Assembly: GCA_902826455.1 (NCBI GenBank)
Contig: CADEEV010000033.1
Span: 1-47,902 of the forward strand
Reading direction: 5' to 3'
DNA length: 47,902 nt
From: an uncultured Acidobacteriota bacterium
Lineage (GTDB): Bacteria; Acidobacteriota; Vicinamibacteria; Fen-336
The notes under the pieces were generated by a model. That model searched no databases. It was not told the origin of the DNA and saw only the letters and a list, made by a program, of their open reading frames with translations. The translations under genes were made by a program, and so were the position numbers. Positions 20,507 through 28,679 of this stretch are shown piece after piece. The number at the start of each line of letters is the position of its first letter. The stretch's first letter is position 1.

Positions 20507-20866
20507 TTAGACGGCCGGCTGCTCGTGGACCTGGCGGATCTCGCTCTCGCCGTCGCCCGCGACCTTCAGGAAGCGCTCGGCGATCGCGATGGCCTCGGCC
20601 TTCGACTTCGTCTCGACGAGCGCGAAGCCGGCGACCAGCTCCTTGGATTCGGCGAACGGCCCGTCCGTCACGGTCACCTTCCCGTTCGCGAGGCGCACAC
20701 GCGCTCCGGACGCCGAGGGCAGGCAGCCCTCGGCCGCCAGCAGCTGCCCGGACTTCACGAACTCCTCCATGAAGGCGCCCATCGCCTCCATCTCGGCCTG
20801 GGTCGGAGGCACGCCCGACTCGGCGGCCTTCACGTCGGCGGGCTTGTACATCATCAGGAAGCGCAT
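20507..20866 (-). CDS. YciI-family (YCII/DGPF domain) protein 2
   Basis: A 119-residue protein with the family pattern: MRFLMMYKPADV at the start, GCLPSASGARVRL, then TDGPFAESKELVAGFALVETKSKAEAI and IRQVHE near the end. It differs from its neighbours in lacking the Cys-Pro motif (RCP) after the EAIAWA-type helix, having ERFLKV instead. AGAGG lies about 7 bases before the ATG. Only 3 bases separate it from the first YciI gene, so the two are probably translated together. Confidence 0.88.
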   Translation of the reverse strand: MRFLMMYKPADVKAAESGVPPTQAEMEAMGAFMEEFVKSGQLLAAEGCLPSASGARVRLANGKVTVTDGPFAESKELVAGFALVETKSKAEAIAIAERFLKVAGDGESEIRQVHEQPAV

Positions 20867-20869
20867 CGG

Positions 20870-21262
20870 TTACCTCTTCGGGCTCGTGTTCTTGGGATGG
20901 ACCGGGTCCTCGGGTCCGAAGATTGGGCGGATCTCGAGGTTCATCTCGTCGTCGAGGTCGTGGCACACGGGGCAGCGCCGGGCCCACGCCACCGCCTCGG
21001 CCAGGGACGGGAGCTCCCAGATCCAGAAGCCGGCCACGAGCTCCTTGGTCTCGGCGAACGGCCCGTCCACAACACTGGTGCCGGACTTCGTGACCCGCAC
21101 CCGCGCGGCCTTCGAGGTCGGCTGCAGGCCGTCGGCCGCCTTCATCACGCCGGCCTTCACCAGCTCCTCGTTGAAGGCTGCCATGCCCTCGAGGTCCTTC
21201 TGGCTCGGCGGGACACCCGCCTCGGTGGCCTCGCAGGCCTTCACCAGGATCAAGAATCGCAT
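20870..21262 (-). CDS. YciI-family (YCII/DGPF domain) protein 1
   Basis: A 130-residue protein, first of the minus-strand cluster. It carries MRFLILVKACEATEAG, LQPTSKAARVRV, and DGPFAETKELVAGFWIWE followed by EAVAWARRCPVCHDL. The last segment has a CPVC pair, giving two cysteines and a histidine not seen in the second copy. The C-terminal PIFGPEDPVHPKN tail is unusual for YciI proteins. GGGAGG precedes the ATG, so this is a Shine-Dalgarno-led transcript. It faces the TPR/CRTAC1 operon across a divergent gap of about 130 bp. Confidence 0.88.
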   Translation of the reverse strand: MRFLILVKACEATEAGVPPSQKDLEGMAAFNEELVKAGVMKAADGLQPTSKAARVRVTKSGTSVVDGPFAETKELVAGFWIWELPSLAEAVAWARRCPVCHDLDDEMNLEIRPIFGPEDPVHPKNTSPKR

Positions 21263-21381
21263 CGCTGTCTCCCTCCCCCTCATCAGCACGACGCTCGAGC
21301 ACGGCCCGGATCGACATGCGGGCGCCGAAAGCCGCAGAAAGTCCCCAAGTCCCTCAGCCCATGATGCTTCATGGCCTGGGC

Positions 21382-21387
21382 TAAGAT
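21382..21387 (+). promoter_or_regulatory. -10 box TAAGAT of the TPR/CRTAC1 operon
   Basis: TAAGAT lies 7 bases upstream of ATG 21395, with no Shine-Dalgarno in between, suggesting a leaderless mRNA. No clear -35 box is seen. Confidence 0.4.
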
Positions 21388-21394
21388 GCAGACG

Positions 21395-22825
21395 ATGCGC
21401 TGCCTCCGCCAGTGCGCCCCGCTGGCGCTGCTGCTGAGCCTGCCCGCCCTGGCCGAGACCGTCCCGGCGCGCGCCCAGTATCAGTCGGGCCTGGCTCGCG
21501 AGCAGGCGAAGGACTGGAACGGCGCCGCGGCCGCCTACGCCGAGGCGCTGCGGCTGTCGCCGGGGATGGCCGAGGCCCACGACCGGCTCGGCTTCGTGCT
21601 CGGGCAGCTCGGCCGGACCGCCGAGGCGCTGGACGAGTTCCGGCGCGCGGCCGAGGCCAACCCCAGGCTGTTCGACGCCCAGTACCACCTCGGCGCGACG
21701 CTGTGGTGGACGAAGCATCCGGCCGGCGCCGCGGTCGCGCTGCGCAAGGCCGTCGCTCTCCAGCCCGCTCACGCCGAGGCCCGCTACTACCTGGGGGCGG
21801 TCCTGCGCCAGACCGGCGACCTCGAGGGCGCCGTCGCGATGCTGCGCGAGGCCGTGCGGCTCAACCCCCGGATCGTGGCGGCCCAGACGACGCTCGGCGT
21901 CGCCCTGCGCGAGATGGGCGATCCCGCCGGCGCCGTGATGGCTTTGCGCAAGGCCGTGGCCATGGCGCCCGCCGACGCCGACGCCGCGAACGGCCTCGGC
22001 CTCGCCCTGATGATGAAGGGCGACGGCGACGAGGCCGTCGCGACGTTCCAGGCCGTGGTCGCGAGCCACCCCGACAACGTCGAGGCCCGTCTCAACCTCG
22101 GCAGCGCGCTGCTCCAGAAGGGCGATCCCGACGGGGCCATCGCCGTGTATCGCGAGCTCGTCGCGCAGCACGCCGACCGTGCCGAGGCGTTCTACAACCT
22201 CGGGCTCGCGCTGAAGCAGAAGGACGACTTCGGTCCGGCCGAGGAAGCGCTGCGGCGCTCGATGGCCCTCGACCGGTCGCTGCCCGATCCGCCGTACACG
22301 CTGGCGGTGATCCTCTGGCAGGCGAACCGCCTCGACGAGGCCGCGGGAGCGCTGCGGGCGGCGCTCGAGACGAACCCCGACTTTCCCGAGGCGCGTTACC
22401 TGCTCGGCACGATCCTCAAGACCCAGGGCGACAGCGCCGGGGCCGCGGCGGAGTTCCGCGCGGCGATCGCGCTGCGGCCGGAGTTTCCCGAGGCGCACCT
22501 GAGCCTCGGCCAGCTCTTGCAGCGCGCGGGCGACCCGGCCGCGGCGGCGGAGCTGGCGGAGGCCGACCGTCTCAGCCGGAAGAAAGTCGATCGGCAGGCT
22601 GCGGCGTTCGCGGTGGACCTGGGCAAGCGCAAGCGGGTGGCCGGCGACGTGGCCGGCGCGATCGCCAGCTTCCGCGAGGCGCTGGGGCTGGCACCCGACC
22701 TGGCCGACGCGCACTACCAGCTGGCCCTGGCCCTGAGCCGCAAGGGCACGACGCCCGAGGCGCGCCGCCACTTCGCCGAGGCGAAGCGTCTCGCGCCGTG
22801 GCTCATGCCTCCCGGGTCCCGATGA
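21395..22825 (+). CDS. Exported TPR-repeat protein (first unit)
   Basis: A 476-residue protein. Residues 1-19 form a signal peptide (ending LPALAETVP). The rest is almost entirely tetratricopeptide repeats, about eleven to twelve in tandem, with the usual W/L-G-Y-A-F-A-P spacing (for example AEAHDRLGFVLGQLGRTAEAL, AEARYYLGAVLRQTGDLEGAV). Upstream in-frame ATGs at 21371 and 21386 exist. 21395 is chosen because it gives the best signal peptide and fits the TAAGAT-7-ATG pattern. Such solenoids act as protein-binding scaffolds. The next gene encodes a CRTAC1 beta-propeller protein and overlaps by 4 bases, so the two products probably work together in the cell envelope. Confidence 0.87.
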   Translation: MRCLRQCAPLALLLSLPALAETVPARAQYQSGLAREQAKDWNGAAAAYAEALRLSPGMAEAHDRLGFVLGQLGRTAEALDEFRRAAEANPRLFDAQYHLGATLWWTKHPAGAAVALRKAVALQPAHAEARYYLGAVLRQTGDLEGAVAMLREAVRLNPRIVAAQTTLGVALREMGDPAGAVMALRKAVAMAPADADAANGLGLALMMKGDGDEAVATFQAVVASHPDNVEARLNLGSALLQKGDPDGAIAVYRELVAQHADRAEAFYNLGLALKQKDDFGPAEEALRRSMALDRSLPDPPYTLAVILWQANRLDEAAGALRAALETNPDFPEARYLLGTILKTQGDSAGAAAEFRAAIALRPEFPEAHLSLGQLLQRAGDPAAAAELAEADRLSRKKVDRQAAAFAVDLGKRKRVAGDVAGAIASFREALGLAPDLADAHYQLALALSRKGTTPEARRHFAEAKRLAPWLMPPGSR

Positions 22826-24474
22826 AGACGCTGCTGCTGGTCGCAGCCCTCGCGTCGGACGCGAGCCTGCCGTACGGCTTCGTGGACGTGGGACGCAAGG
22901 CCGGCCTCGATGCCGTGACCGTGTTCGGCGGGAAGGAGACCAATCGCTACCTGCTCGAGACGACCGGCACGGGCGCCGCGTTCTTCGACGCGGACGGAGA
23001 CGGCTGGCTCGATGCCTTCCTGGTGAACGGCACGACGCTCGCGGGCTTTCCGGCCGGCACGGCGCCGACGAACCACCTGTACCTCAACCGCCACGACGGC
23101 ACGTTCGAGGACGCGACCGCGCGCTCGGGCCTCGCGGCGAGCGGTTGGGGGCAGGGCGTGTGCGCGGGGGACTACGACAACGACGGCCGCGAGGACCTCT
23201 TCGTCACGTACTTCGGCCAGAACCGGCTCTACCACAACGACGGCGGCGCGCGCTTCAGCGACGTCACCGCGAAGGCGGGGCTGAGCGCCGCCCGCACGCG
23301 CTGGGGCGTCGGCTGCGCGTTCCTCGACTACGACCGCGACGGCAAGCTCGACCTGTTCGTGGCCGACTACATCGACCTCGACCTCAAGACCGCGCCGGTG
23401 CCCGACTCGGGCCTGTGCAAGTACAAAGGGATCCCCGTGGCGTGCGGGCCCCCCGGCCTGAAGGGCGGGACGAACGCGCTCTTCCGCAACGCGGGGGCCG
23501 GCCGCTTCGAGGACGTCTCGGCGAAGACCGGCATCACGAAGGCGAAGGGCACGTATGGCCTGGGCGTCAGCACCCTCGACTTCGACGGCGACGGCTGGGT
23601 GGACCTGTACGTCGCCAACGACTCGAGCCCAAGCACGCTCTATCGCAACAACCGCGACGGCACCTTCACGGACATCGCGGTCGGGGCGGGCTGCGCCTTC
23701 AGCATGGACGGCAAGAACCAGGCGGGCATGGGCGTCGCGGTGGGCGACTACGATCGCAACGGCACCATGGACATCTTCAAGACCAACTTCGCGGGGGACA
23801 CCTCGACGCTCTACCGCAACACGGGCGACGGCTACTGCGAGGACCACACGTTCGCCGGCGGCATCGGCACCAACACGCGCTGGCTGGGCTGGGGCGCGGG
23901 CTTCATCGATCTCGCGAACGACGGCTGGCTCGACGTGTTCCTGACGAACGGCCACGTCTATCCCGAGGTGTGGAGGCTGCCGACCGAGGCGGCCTACAAG
24001 CAGCGCAAGGTCGTCTATCGCAACCTGAAGGACGGCCGCTTCGACGACATCAGCGAGGCGCTGGGGGCGCCCGTCACGACGCCGAAGGCGGGACGCGGCA
24101 CGGCCTTCGGCGACTTCGACAACGACGGCACCGTGGACGTGCTGATCAACAACGTCAACGACCGGCCGGACCTGTTCCGCCTGCAGAACAAGACCGCCAA
24201 CCACTGGCTGCTGCTCAAGCTCGTCGGCACCGCGTCGAACCGCAGCGCGATCGGCGCGCGGGTGCAGTCCGTGTCGGCGAACGGGAAGCAGGTCGAGGAG
24301 GTGCGGGGCGGCGGCAGTTATGCCTCCCAGAACGACCTGCGCGTGCACTTCGGCCTGGGCAGCGCCACGACGGCCGATCTCTCCGTGCGCTGGCCGAACG
24401 GCCTCGAGGAGCGCTTCCCGGGCGTCGCGGCCGACCGCATCGTGACGCTGACGGAAGGGACGGGACAGAAATGA
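22822..24474 (+). CDS. CRTAC1-family protein with FG-GAP/VCBS repeats and ASPIC/UnbV domain (first unit)
   Basis: A 550-residue protein beginning with a short signal-like segment (MKTLLLVAALASDA). Seven or so FG-GAP/VCBS repeats follow, each with a calcium-binding loop D-x-D-x-D-G (for example DADGDGWLD, DYDNDGRED, DYDRDGKLD, DFDGDGWVD, DFDNDGTVD), expected to fold as a beta-propeller. The C-terminal 110 residues are the ASPIC/UnbV domain (NHWLLLKLVGTASNRSAIGARV, then LRVHFGLG and VRWPNG). Such proteins are exported and bind calcium; the exact role is unknown. Start ATG overlaps the TPR stop (ATGA). A CKYKG...CGPPGLKGG insertion with two cysteines recurs in the second copy. Confidence 0.92.
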   Translation: MKTLLLVAALASDASLPYGFVDVGRKAGLDAVTVFGGKETNRYLLETTGTGAAFFDADGDGWLDAFLVNGTTLAGFPAGTAPTNHLYLNRHDGTFEDATARSGLAASGWGQGVCAGDYDNDGREDLFVTYFGQNRLYHNDGGARFSDVTAKAGLSAARTRWGVGCAFLDYDRDGKLDLFVADYIDLDLKTAPVPDSGLCKYKGIPVACGPPGLKGGTNALFRNAGAGRFEDVSAKTGITKAKGTYGLGVSTLDFDGDGWVDLYVANDSSPSTLYRNNRDGTFTDIAVGAGCAFSMDGKNQAGMGVAVGDYDRNGTMDIFKTNFAGDTSTLYRNTGDGYCEDHTFAGGIGTNTRWLGWGAGFIDLANDGWLDVFLTNGHVYPEVWRLPTEAAYKQRKVVYRNLKDGRFDDISEALGAPVTTPKAGRGTAFGDFDNDGTVDVLINNVNDRPDLFRLQNKTANHWLLLKLVGTASNRSAIGARVQSVSANGKQVEEVRGGGSYASQNDLRVHFGLGSATTADLSVRWPNGLEERFPGVAADRIVTLTEGTGQK

Positions 24475-25463
24475 AGCGCGCCCTCGTGACCCTGCTTCTC
24501 GCGACGGCGTCGCCGGCGTTCGCCGAGGACGCGACGGCTCCAGCGCTGGCCGAAGCGCGGGAGCTGCTGGCCCGGGACAACCCGCAAGCGGCCCTGGCGC
24601 GCGTCAGGGACCTCGACGCGACCGACCCGCGCGTCCGCCTGGTCGCGGGCGTCGCGCACTACCACGCGGGAGACGCCACGGCCGCGGTCGCGACCCTGAC
24701 CCCGCTCGTGGCGACCCTCGCGAAGGGCACGCCGGAGCGCCGCGAGGCCGTCCAGGTGCTGGGCCTCTCGAACTACCTGGCGGGACACCTGATCGCCGCC
24801 CGCCCGCTCCTCGAGGAGACCCGCGAGTGGGCGAAGGACACCCTGGAGTTCAACCAGATCCTCGGCAACGTCTACATCGAGACCCAGAAGCCTGACGGCG
24901 CCCGCGAGTGCTTCGCGCGCGCCTACGGCGTCGCCGCCGATTCCGCCGCGGCCCACCTGCTCGCGGCCCAGATGATGATCCGCGTCGAGCAGGAGGCGAT
25001 GGCGGAGGCCGAGCTCAAGCAGGCGCTCGCCAAGGACCCGAAGCTGCCGCAGGTCCACCTGCTGCTCGGGCAGCAGGCCCTGTTCCGCGGCCGTCTCGAG
25101 GAGGCGCTCACGCTCACGCGCCAGGAGCTCGACGTGAACCCCGGCAACGCCATGGCGTGGGCGCAGCTCGGCGACGCGTACTCGCGGCAGCAGCGCTGGG
25201 ACGAGGCCACGGCGGCCCTGCAGAAGTCCATCTGGATCAACCCCTACTACAGCGCGCCCTACATCCTGCTGGGACGCGCGTACATGAAGAAGAACCAGCC
25301 CTCGACCGCCGAGGGCATGCTGCGCCGCGCCCTCTCCTACGATCCCAACAACAAGTCGGCCCACTACCTGCTGGGCCAGGTGCTGCAGCGGCTCGGCCGC
25401 GAGGACGAGGCGCGCCGCGAGATGGACACGGCGGCGACGCTGCAGGACCAGGTCGAGCGTTGA
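24471..25463 (+). CDS. Exported TPR-repeat protein (second unit)
   Basis: A 330-residue protein with a signal peptide (residues 1-18, ending SPAFAED) and about eight TPR units. The repeats from residue 165 onward (AAHLLAAQMMIRVEQ, PQVHLLLGQQALFRGRLEEAL, AMAWAQLGDAYSRQQRWDEA, SAPYILLGRAYMKKNQ, SAHYLLGQVLQRLGREDEA) are the clearest. It is shorter than the first TPR protein and not a simple copy of it. The ATG overlaps the first CRTAC1 stop, and its own stop overlaps the TTG start of the second CRTAC1 gene. The alternation suggests paired scaffold and propeller products. Confidence 0.87.
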   Translation: MKRALVTLLLATASPAFAEDATAPALAEARELLARDNPQAALARVRDLDATDPRVRLVAGVAHYHAGDATAAVATLTPLVATLAKGTPERREAVQVLGLSNYLAGHLIAARPLLEETREWAKDTLEFNQILGNVYIETQKPDGARECFARAYGVAADSAAAHLLAAQMMIRVEQEAMAEAELKQALAKDPKLPQVHLLLGQQALFRGRLEEALTLTRQELDVNPGNAMAWAQLGDAYSRQQRWDEATAALQKSIWINPYYSAPYILLGRAYMKKNQPSTAEGMLRRALSYDPNNKSAHYLLGQVLQRLGREDEARREMDTAATLQDQVER

Positions 25464-27160
25464 AGCTCGCCGTCGCCGCCCTCGTCGCCGCACCGTTCCT
25501 GGCCCTGGCCGCCGCCGAGCCGACGGGGGAGTGGGGCGTCTCCTTCGTGGACGTGGCCGCCCGGGCCGGTCTCAGGGGCGTGTCGGTCTACGGCGGCCTC
25601 GAGAAGAAGCGCTTCATCATCGAGACGAACGGCGCCGGCGTCGCCTTCGTGGACTACGACGACGATGGCTGGTCCGATGCCTTCGTGCTCTCGGGCACGC
25701 GCCTCGAGGAGGGCACGCGCAAGGAGAGGACGTGGCCGAAGGGGGCGGCCCCGACCAACCGTCTCTATCGCAACAACCGCGACGGCACGTTCGCCGACGT
25801 CACGGACACGGCGGGGCTGCGGCGCACCGGCTGGGCGTCCTCGGTCTGCGCCGGCGACTACGACAACGACGGCCACACGGACCTGTTCGTCACGTCCTAC
25901 GGCCAGGACGTGCTCTATCGCAACGCCGGCGGCCGCTTCGTCGACGTGACGGCCAAGGCCGGCCTCGCGTCCACGGCCACGCGCTGGGGCTCGGGCTGCA
26001 CGTTCGTCGACTACGATCGCGACGGGAAGCTCGACTTGTTCGTGACGCGCTACCTGAAGCTCGACCTCGCGACCGTGAACGAGCCCGGCCAGGGCCAGAG
26101 CTGCCTGTGGAAGGGCATCCCCGTGAACTGCGGGCCGAAAGGCCTGCCGACCGACGTCAACGCGCTCTTCCACAACGAAGGCGACGGCGTGTTCAGGGAC
26201 GTCTCCGAGGCCTCGGGCGTCGCGAAGGTCACGAACCGCTACGCGATGACGGCACTCGCCGCCGACCTCGACGCCGACGGCTGGACCGACCTGTACGTGG
26301 CCTGCGATTCGACCGCCGCGATCCTGTACCGCAACAACCGCGACGGCACCTTCACCGACGTGGCGCTCGCGAGTGGTGCCGCGCTCTCGGAGTTCGGCAA
26401 CGAGCAGGCGGGCATGGGCCTGGGCGTGGGCGACTACGACAACGACGGCCGCCTCGACATCGTGAAGACGCACTTCGCCGACGACATCCCGGCGCTGTAT
26501 CACGGCCTCGGCCGCGGCCTGTTCGAGGACGTGGCCACGGCGGTGGGCCTGGGCGTGCAGAACCGCTACGTGGAGTGGGGCACGGGAACGCCCGATCTCG
26601 ACAACGACGGCTGGCCCGACCTCTTCTACGTCACGGGCAACGTCTATCCCGAGATCGAGGCCCACCTGCCGCAGTACCCGCACCGCGGGCCGAAGGTGGT
26701 CTTCCGCAACCGCGGCGGCCAGCGCTTCGAGGACGTGAGCGCGCGGAGCGGCCCCGGTGCCACGACGGGACACTCGAGCCGCGGCGCGGCGTTCTCGGAC
26801 TTCGACAACGACGGCGACGTGGACGTCCTGGTGATGAACATGAACGAGCCGCCGTCGCTGCTCCGCAACGACTACGCGGGCAGGAACGGCTGGCTGGAGC
26901 TCGCCCTCGAGGGCACGCGCTCCAATCGCTCGGCGATCGGCGCCTCGGTGGTGGTGACGGCGGGCGGCCGGACCCAGGCGCAGACCGTCACGAGCCAGTC
27001 GAGCTACTACTCCCACGACGACCTGCGCCTGCACTTCGGGCTCGGGAGCGCCACGAAGGCCGACAGCGTCGCCATCCGCTGGCCGAGCGGCACGCTGCAG
27101 ACCTTGCGGGACGTGCCGGCCCGCAAGGCGCTGACGGTGCGCGAAGCCGAGGCGCGCTAG
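25460..27160 (+). CDS. CRTAC1-family protein with FG-GAP/VCBS repeats and ASPIC/UnbV domain (second unit)
   Basis: A 566-residue paralogue of the first CRTAC1 protein. The start is a TTG at 25460 overlapping the preceding stop (TTGA), giving a signal peptide of about 21 residues ending in LALAAAEP. The calcium-loop repeats include DYDDDGWSD, DYDNDGHTD, DYDRDGKLD, DLDADGWTD, DYDNDGRLD, DLDNDGWPD and DFDNDGDVD. The ASPIC/UnbV end is NGWLELALEGTRSNRSAIGASV with LRLHFGLG and IRWPSG. The two-cysteine insertion SCLWKGIPVNCGPKGL matches the first copy. The TAG stop shares CTAG with the convergent glycosidase gene. Confidence 0.92.
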   Translation: MKLAVAALVAAPFLALAAAEPTGEWGVSFVDVAARAGLRGVSVYGGLEKKRFIIETNGAGVAFVDYDDDGWSDAFVLSGTRLEEGTRKERTWPKGAAPTNRLYRNNRDGTFADVTDTAGLRRTGWASSVCAGDYDNDGHTDLFVTSYGQDVLYRNAGGRFVDVTAKAGLASTATRWGSGCTFVDYDRDGKLDLFVTRYLKLDLATVNEPGQGQSCLWKGIPVNCGPKGLPTDVNALFHNEGDGVFRDVSEASGVAKVTNRYAMTALAADLDADGWTDLYVACDSTAAILYRNNRDGTFTDVALASGAALSEFGNEQAGMGLGVGDYDNDGRLDIVKTHFADDIPALYHGLGRGLFEDVATAVGLGVQNRYVEWGTGTPDLDNDGWPDLFYVTGNVYPEIEAHLPQYPHRGPKVVFRNRGGQRFEDVSARSGPGATTGHSSRGAAFSDFDNDGDVDVLVMNMNEPPSLLRNDYAGRNGWLELALEGTRSNRSAIGASVVVTAGGRTQAQTVTSQSSYYSHDDLRLHFGLGSATKADSVAIRWPSGTLQTLRDVPARKALTVREAEAR

Positions 27161-28107
27161 CGGAGGACGGGCGCCGTCGCGACGCCCACGGTCTTGTCGG
27201 CGCCGCCGTAGTAGAACAGCCAGCGCGCGCCGTCGCGCAGCATGCCCTCGACGAACACGACGTTGGGCACCTGCCCGACCTTCTCCCACGCGGTCTCGGG
27301 GACGAACACCGGCTCGTCGGTCCGCGTGAGCACGCGCCGCGGGTCCTTGCGATCGAAGCGCACGAGGCCGGCGCGGTAGACGAGGGCGTCGTCGGCGCCG
27401 TTGTAGACCATGACGATCCCGTCGTCGATCACGAGCGGCGCCGGGCCCGGTTCCACGACGCGCGAGTCGAAGCGGCCGGGGCGCTTCGGCAGCACGGGCG
27501 CGTCGAGCTCGTCGCTCCAGTGGAGCAGGTCCGGTGACGACGCGAGACCCATCTGGTCGGTCTTGTCGGGCGCCGTGCCGAGGTAATACATCCACCACTT
27601 GCCGTTGATCTTCTCAGGCACGATCGCGCCGGCCTTGGTCCAGCCCGCGTTCCAGAGGCCCTTGTACGCCGGCAGGATCACGCCCTTGCGGTCCCAACGC
27701 ACGAGATCCTTGGACGTGGCGAGGCAGAGCTGCGCGTCCTTCTTGTTGTAGCCGGTGTAGGTCAGGTAGAAGGTGTCGGCGATCTTGACGAGGCGCGGGT
27801 CCTCGACGCCGCCATCCTTCTCGTACTCGGCTTCGGGCGACAGCACCGGCTCGGCGCGGCGCGTGAAATGGACGCCGTCCGTGCTCGTCGCGTAGCCGAG
27901 GCGCGACGTGCCGGCCTTGTCCTGGGCCCGGTACAGCATCACGATCTTGCCGTCGTGACGCACCACGGTGGGGTTGAAGACGCCGGCCGATTCCCAGCCG
28001 TCGCCCTGGGGGCCGAGGATGGGCTCCGGCGACACGCGCTGCCAGGCTCCGAAGGGCCAAGTGGAGGCCGCGGCCGCGAGAAACAGGACGGCGAGGATCG
28101 CCTTCAT
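27157..28107 (-). CDS. Exported GH130-like five-bladed propeller glycosidase/phosphorylase
   Basis: A 316-residue protein. Residues 1-15 form a hydrophobic signal segment. The body has the repeat pattern of five-bladed GH43/GH130 propellers: AGVFNPTVVRHDGKIVMLYRAQ, then LGYATSTDGVHF, GGVEDPRLVKIADTFYLTYTGY, WWMYYLGTA and a final FYYGGADKTVGVATA. The G.EDPR motif and the RAQ..G strand fit the GH130 mannoside phosphorylase/hydrolase family best. An export signal favours a hydrolase or binding role over a phosphorylase, which would be cytoplasmic. Its ATG overlaps the stop of the YdeI-like gene. It is convergent to the second CRTAC1 gene. Confidence 0.82.
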   Translation of the reverse strand: MKAILAVLFLAAAASTWPFGAWQRVSPEPILGPQGDGWESAGVFNPTVVRHDGKIVMLYRAQDKAGTSRLGYATSTDGVHFTRRAEPVLSPEAEYEKDGGVEDPRLVKIADTFYLTYTGYNKKDAQLCLATSKDLVRWDRKGVILPAYKGLWNAGWTKAGAIVPEKINGKWWMYYLGTAPDKTDQMGLASSPDLLHWSDELDAPVLPKRPGRFDSRVVEPGPAPLVIDDGIVMVYNGADDALVYRAGLVRFDRKDPRRVLTRTDEPVFVPETAWEKVGQVPNVVFVEGMLRDGARWLFYYGGADKTVGVATAPVLR

Positions 28108-28679
28108 CGTGCCCTCTCGTTGCGGCCTGCGAGCCGCGCAACCTCGGCGATGCGCTTCGCCCGGGTCTCGGGCTTCTTCGCGGTCGCCACCCACTCGAGA
28201 ATCACGCGGCGCGTGAAAGGCGGGAACGCGTCGAAATGCCGGCGCGCCTCCTTGACTCCGGCCAGGGCCTTCTTCAGGTCGGCGGGGACGACCCCCTTCT
28301 CCACGTGGTCGAACGCGGACCAGGAACCGTCCTTCTTCGCCGCCGCGATCTTCGCGAGGCCCGCCGGCGCCATCCGGCCCTCGGCGATCAGGGCCGTGAG
28401 CCGCGTCTTGTTCTTCGCCGACCACGCGGAGCCCACGCGCCGCGGCGCGATCCACAGCATCCCGCGCGTCGCGTCCAGCAGGCGGCCGCCGCCGTCGATC
28501 CAGCCGAAGCACAGCGCCTCGCACACCACGTCCTCGTAGCCGAGCCGCGGCCCGCAGTCCTTCCGGAACGACACGAACCAGACGCCTTCCTCGCGCCGGT
28601 GGTTCTTCGAGAGCCACCGCCGCCACTCCGCGCGGGTCTTCGGTTGGACGGAGTTGGGAGGAGCTGCGGTCTCCTTCAT
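28104..28679 (-). CDS. YdeI/OmpD-associated family protein
   Basis: A 191-residue soluble protein. It shows the family blocks RAEWRRWLSKNHRREEGVW, a middle YEDVVCEALCFGWIDG (the most conserved motif), RRVGSAWSAKNK and a C-terminal helical part FPPFTRRVILEWVATAKKPETRAKRI. The name comes from E. coli YdeI; the biochemical function is not settled. It is coupled by 4-base overlaps to the gene before it and the gene after it, so it is translated as part of a three-gene unit. Confidence 0.88.
   Translation of the reverse strand: MKETAAPPNSVQPKTRAEWRRWLSKNHRREEGVWFVSFRKDCGPRLGYEDVVCEALCFGWIDGGGRLLDATRGMLWIAPRRVGSAWSAKNKTRLTALIAEGRMAPAGLAKIAAAKKDGSWSAFDHVEKGVVPADLKKALAGVKEARRHFDAFPPFTRRVILEWVATAKKPETRAKRIAEVARLAGRNERAR

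Noticed and set aside
21412-22821. Open frame running through the first TPR gene in another frame
   Set aside because: The Arg/Gly/Pro-rich product is typical of an off-frame reading; the TPR frame has clear repeats.
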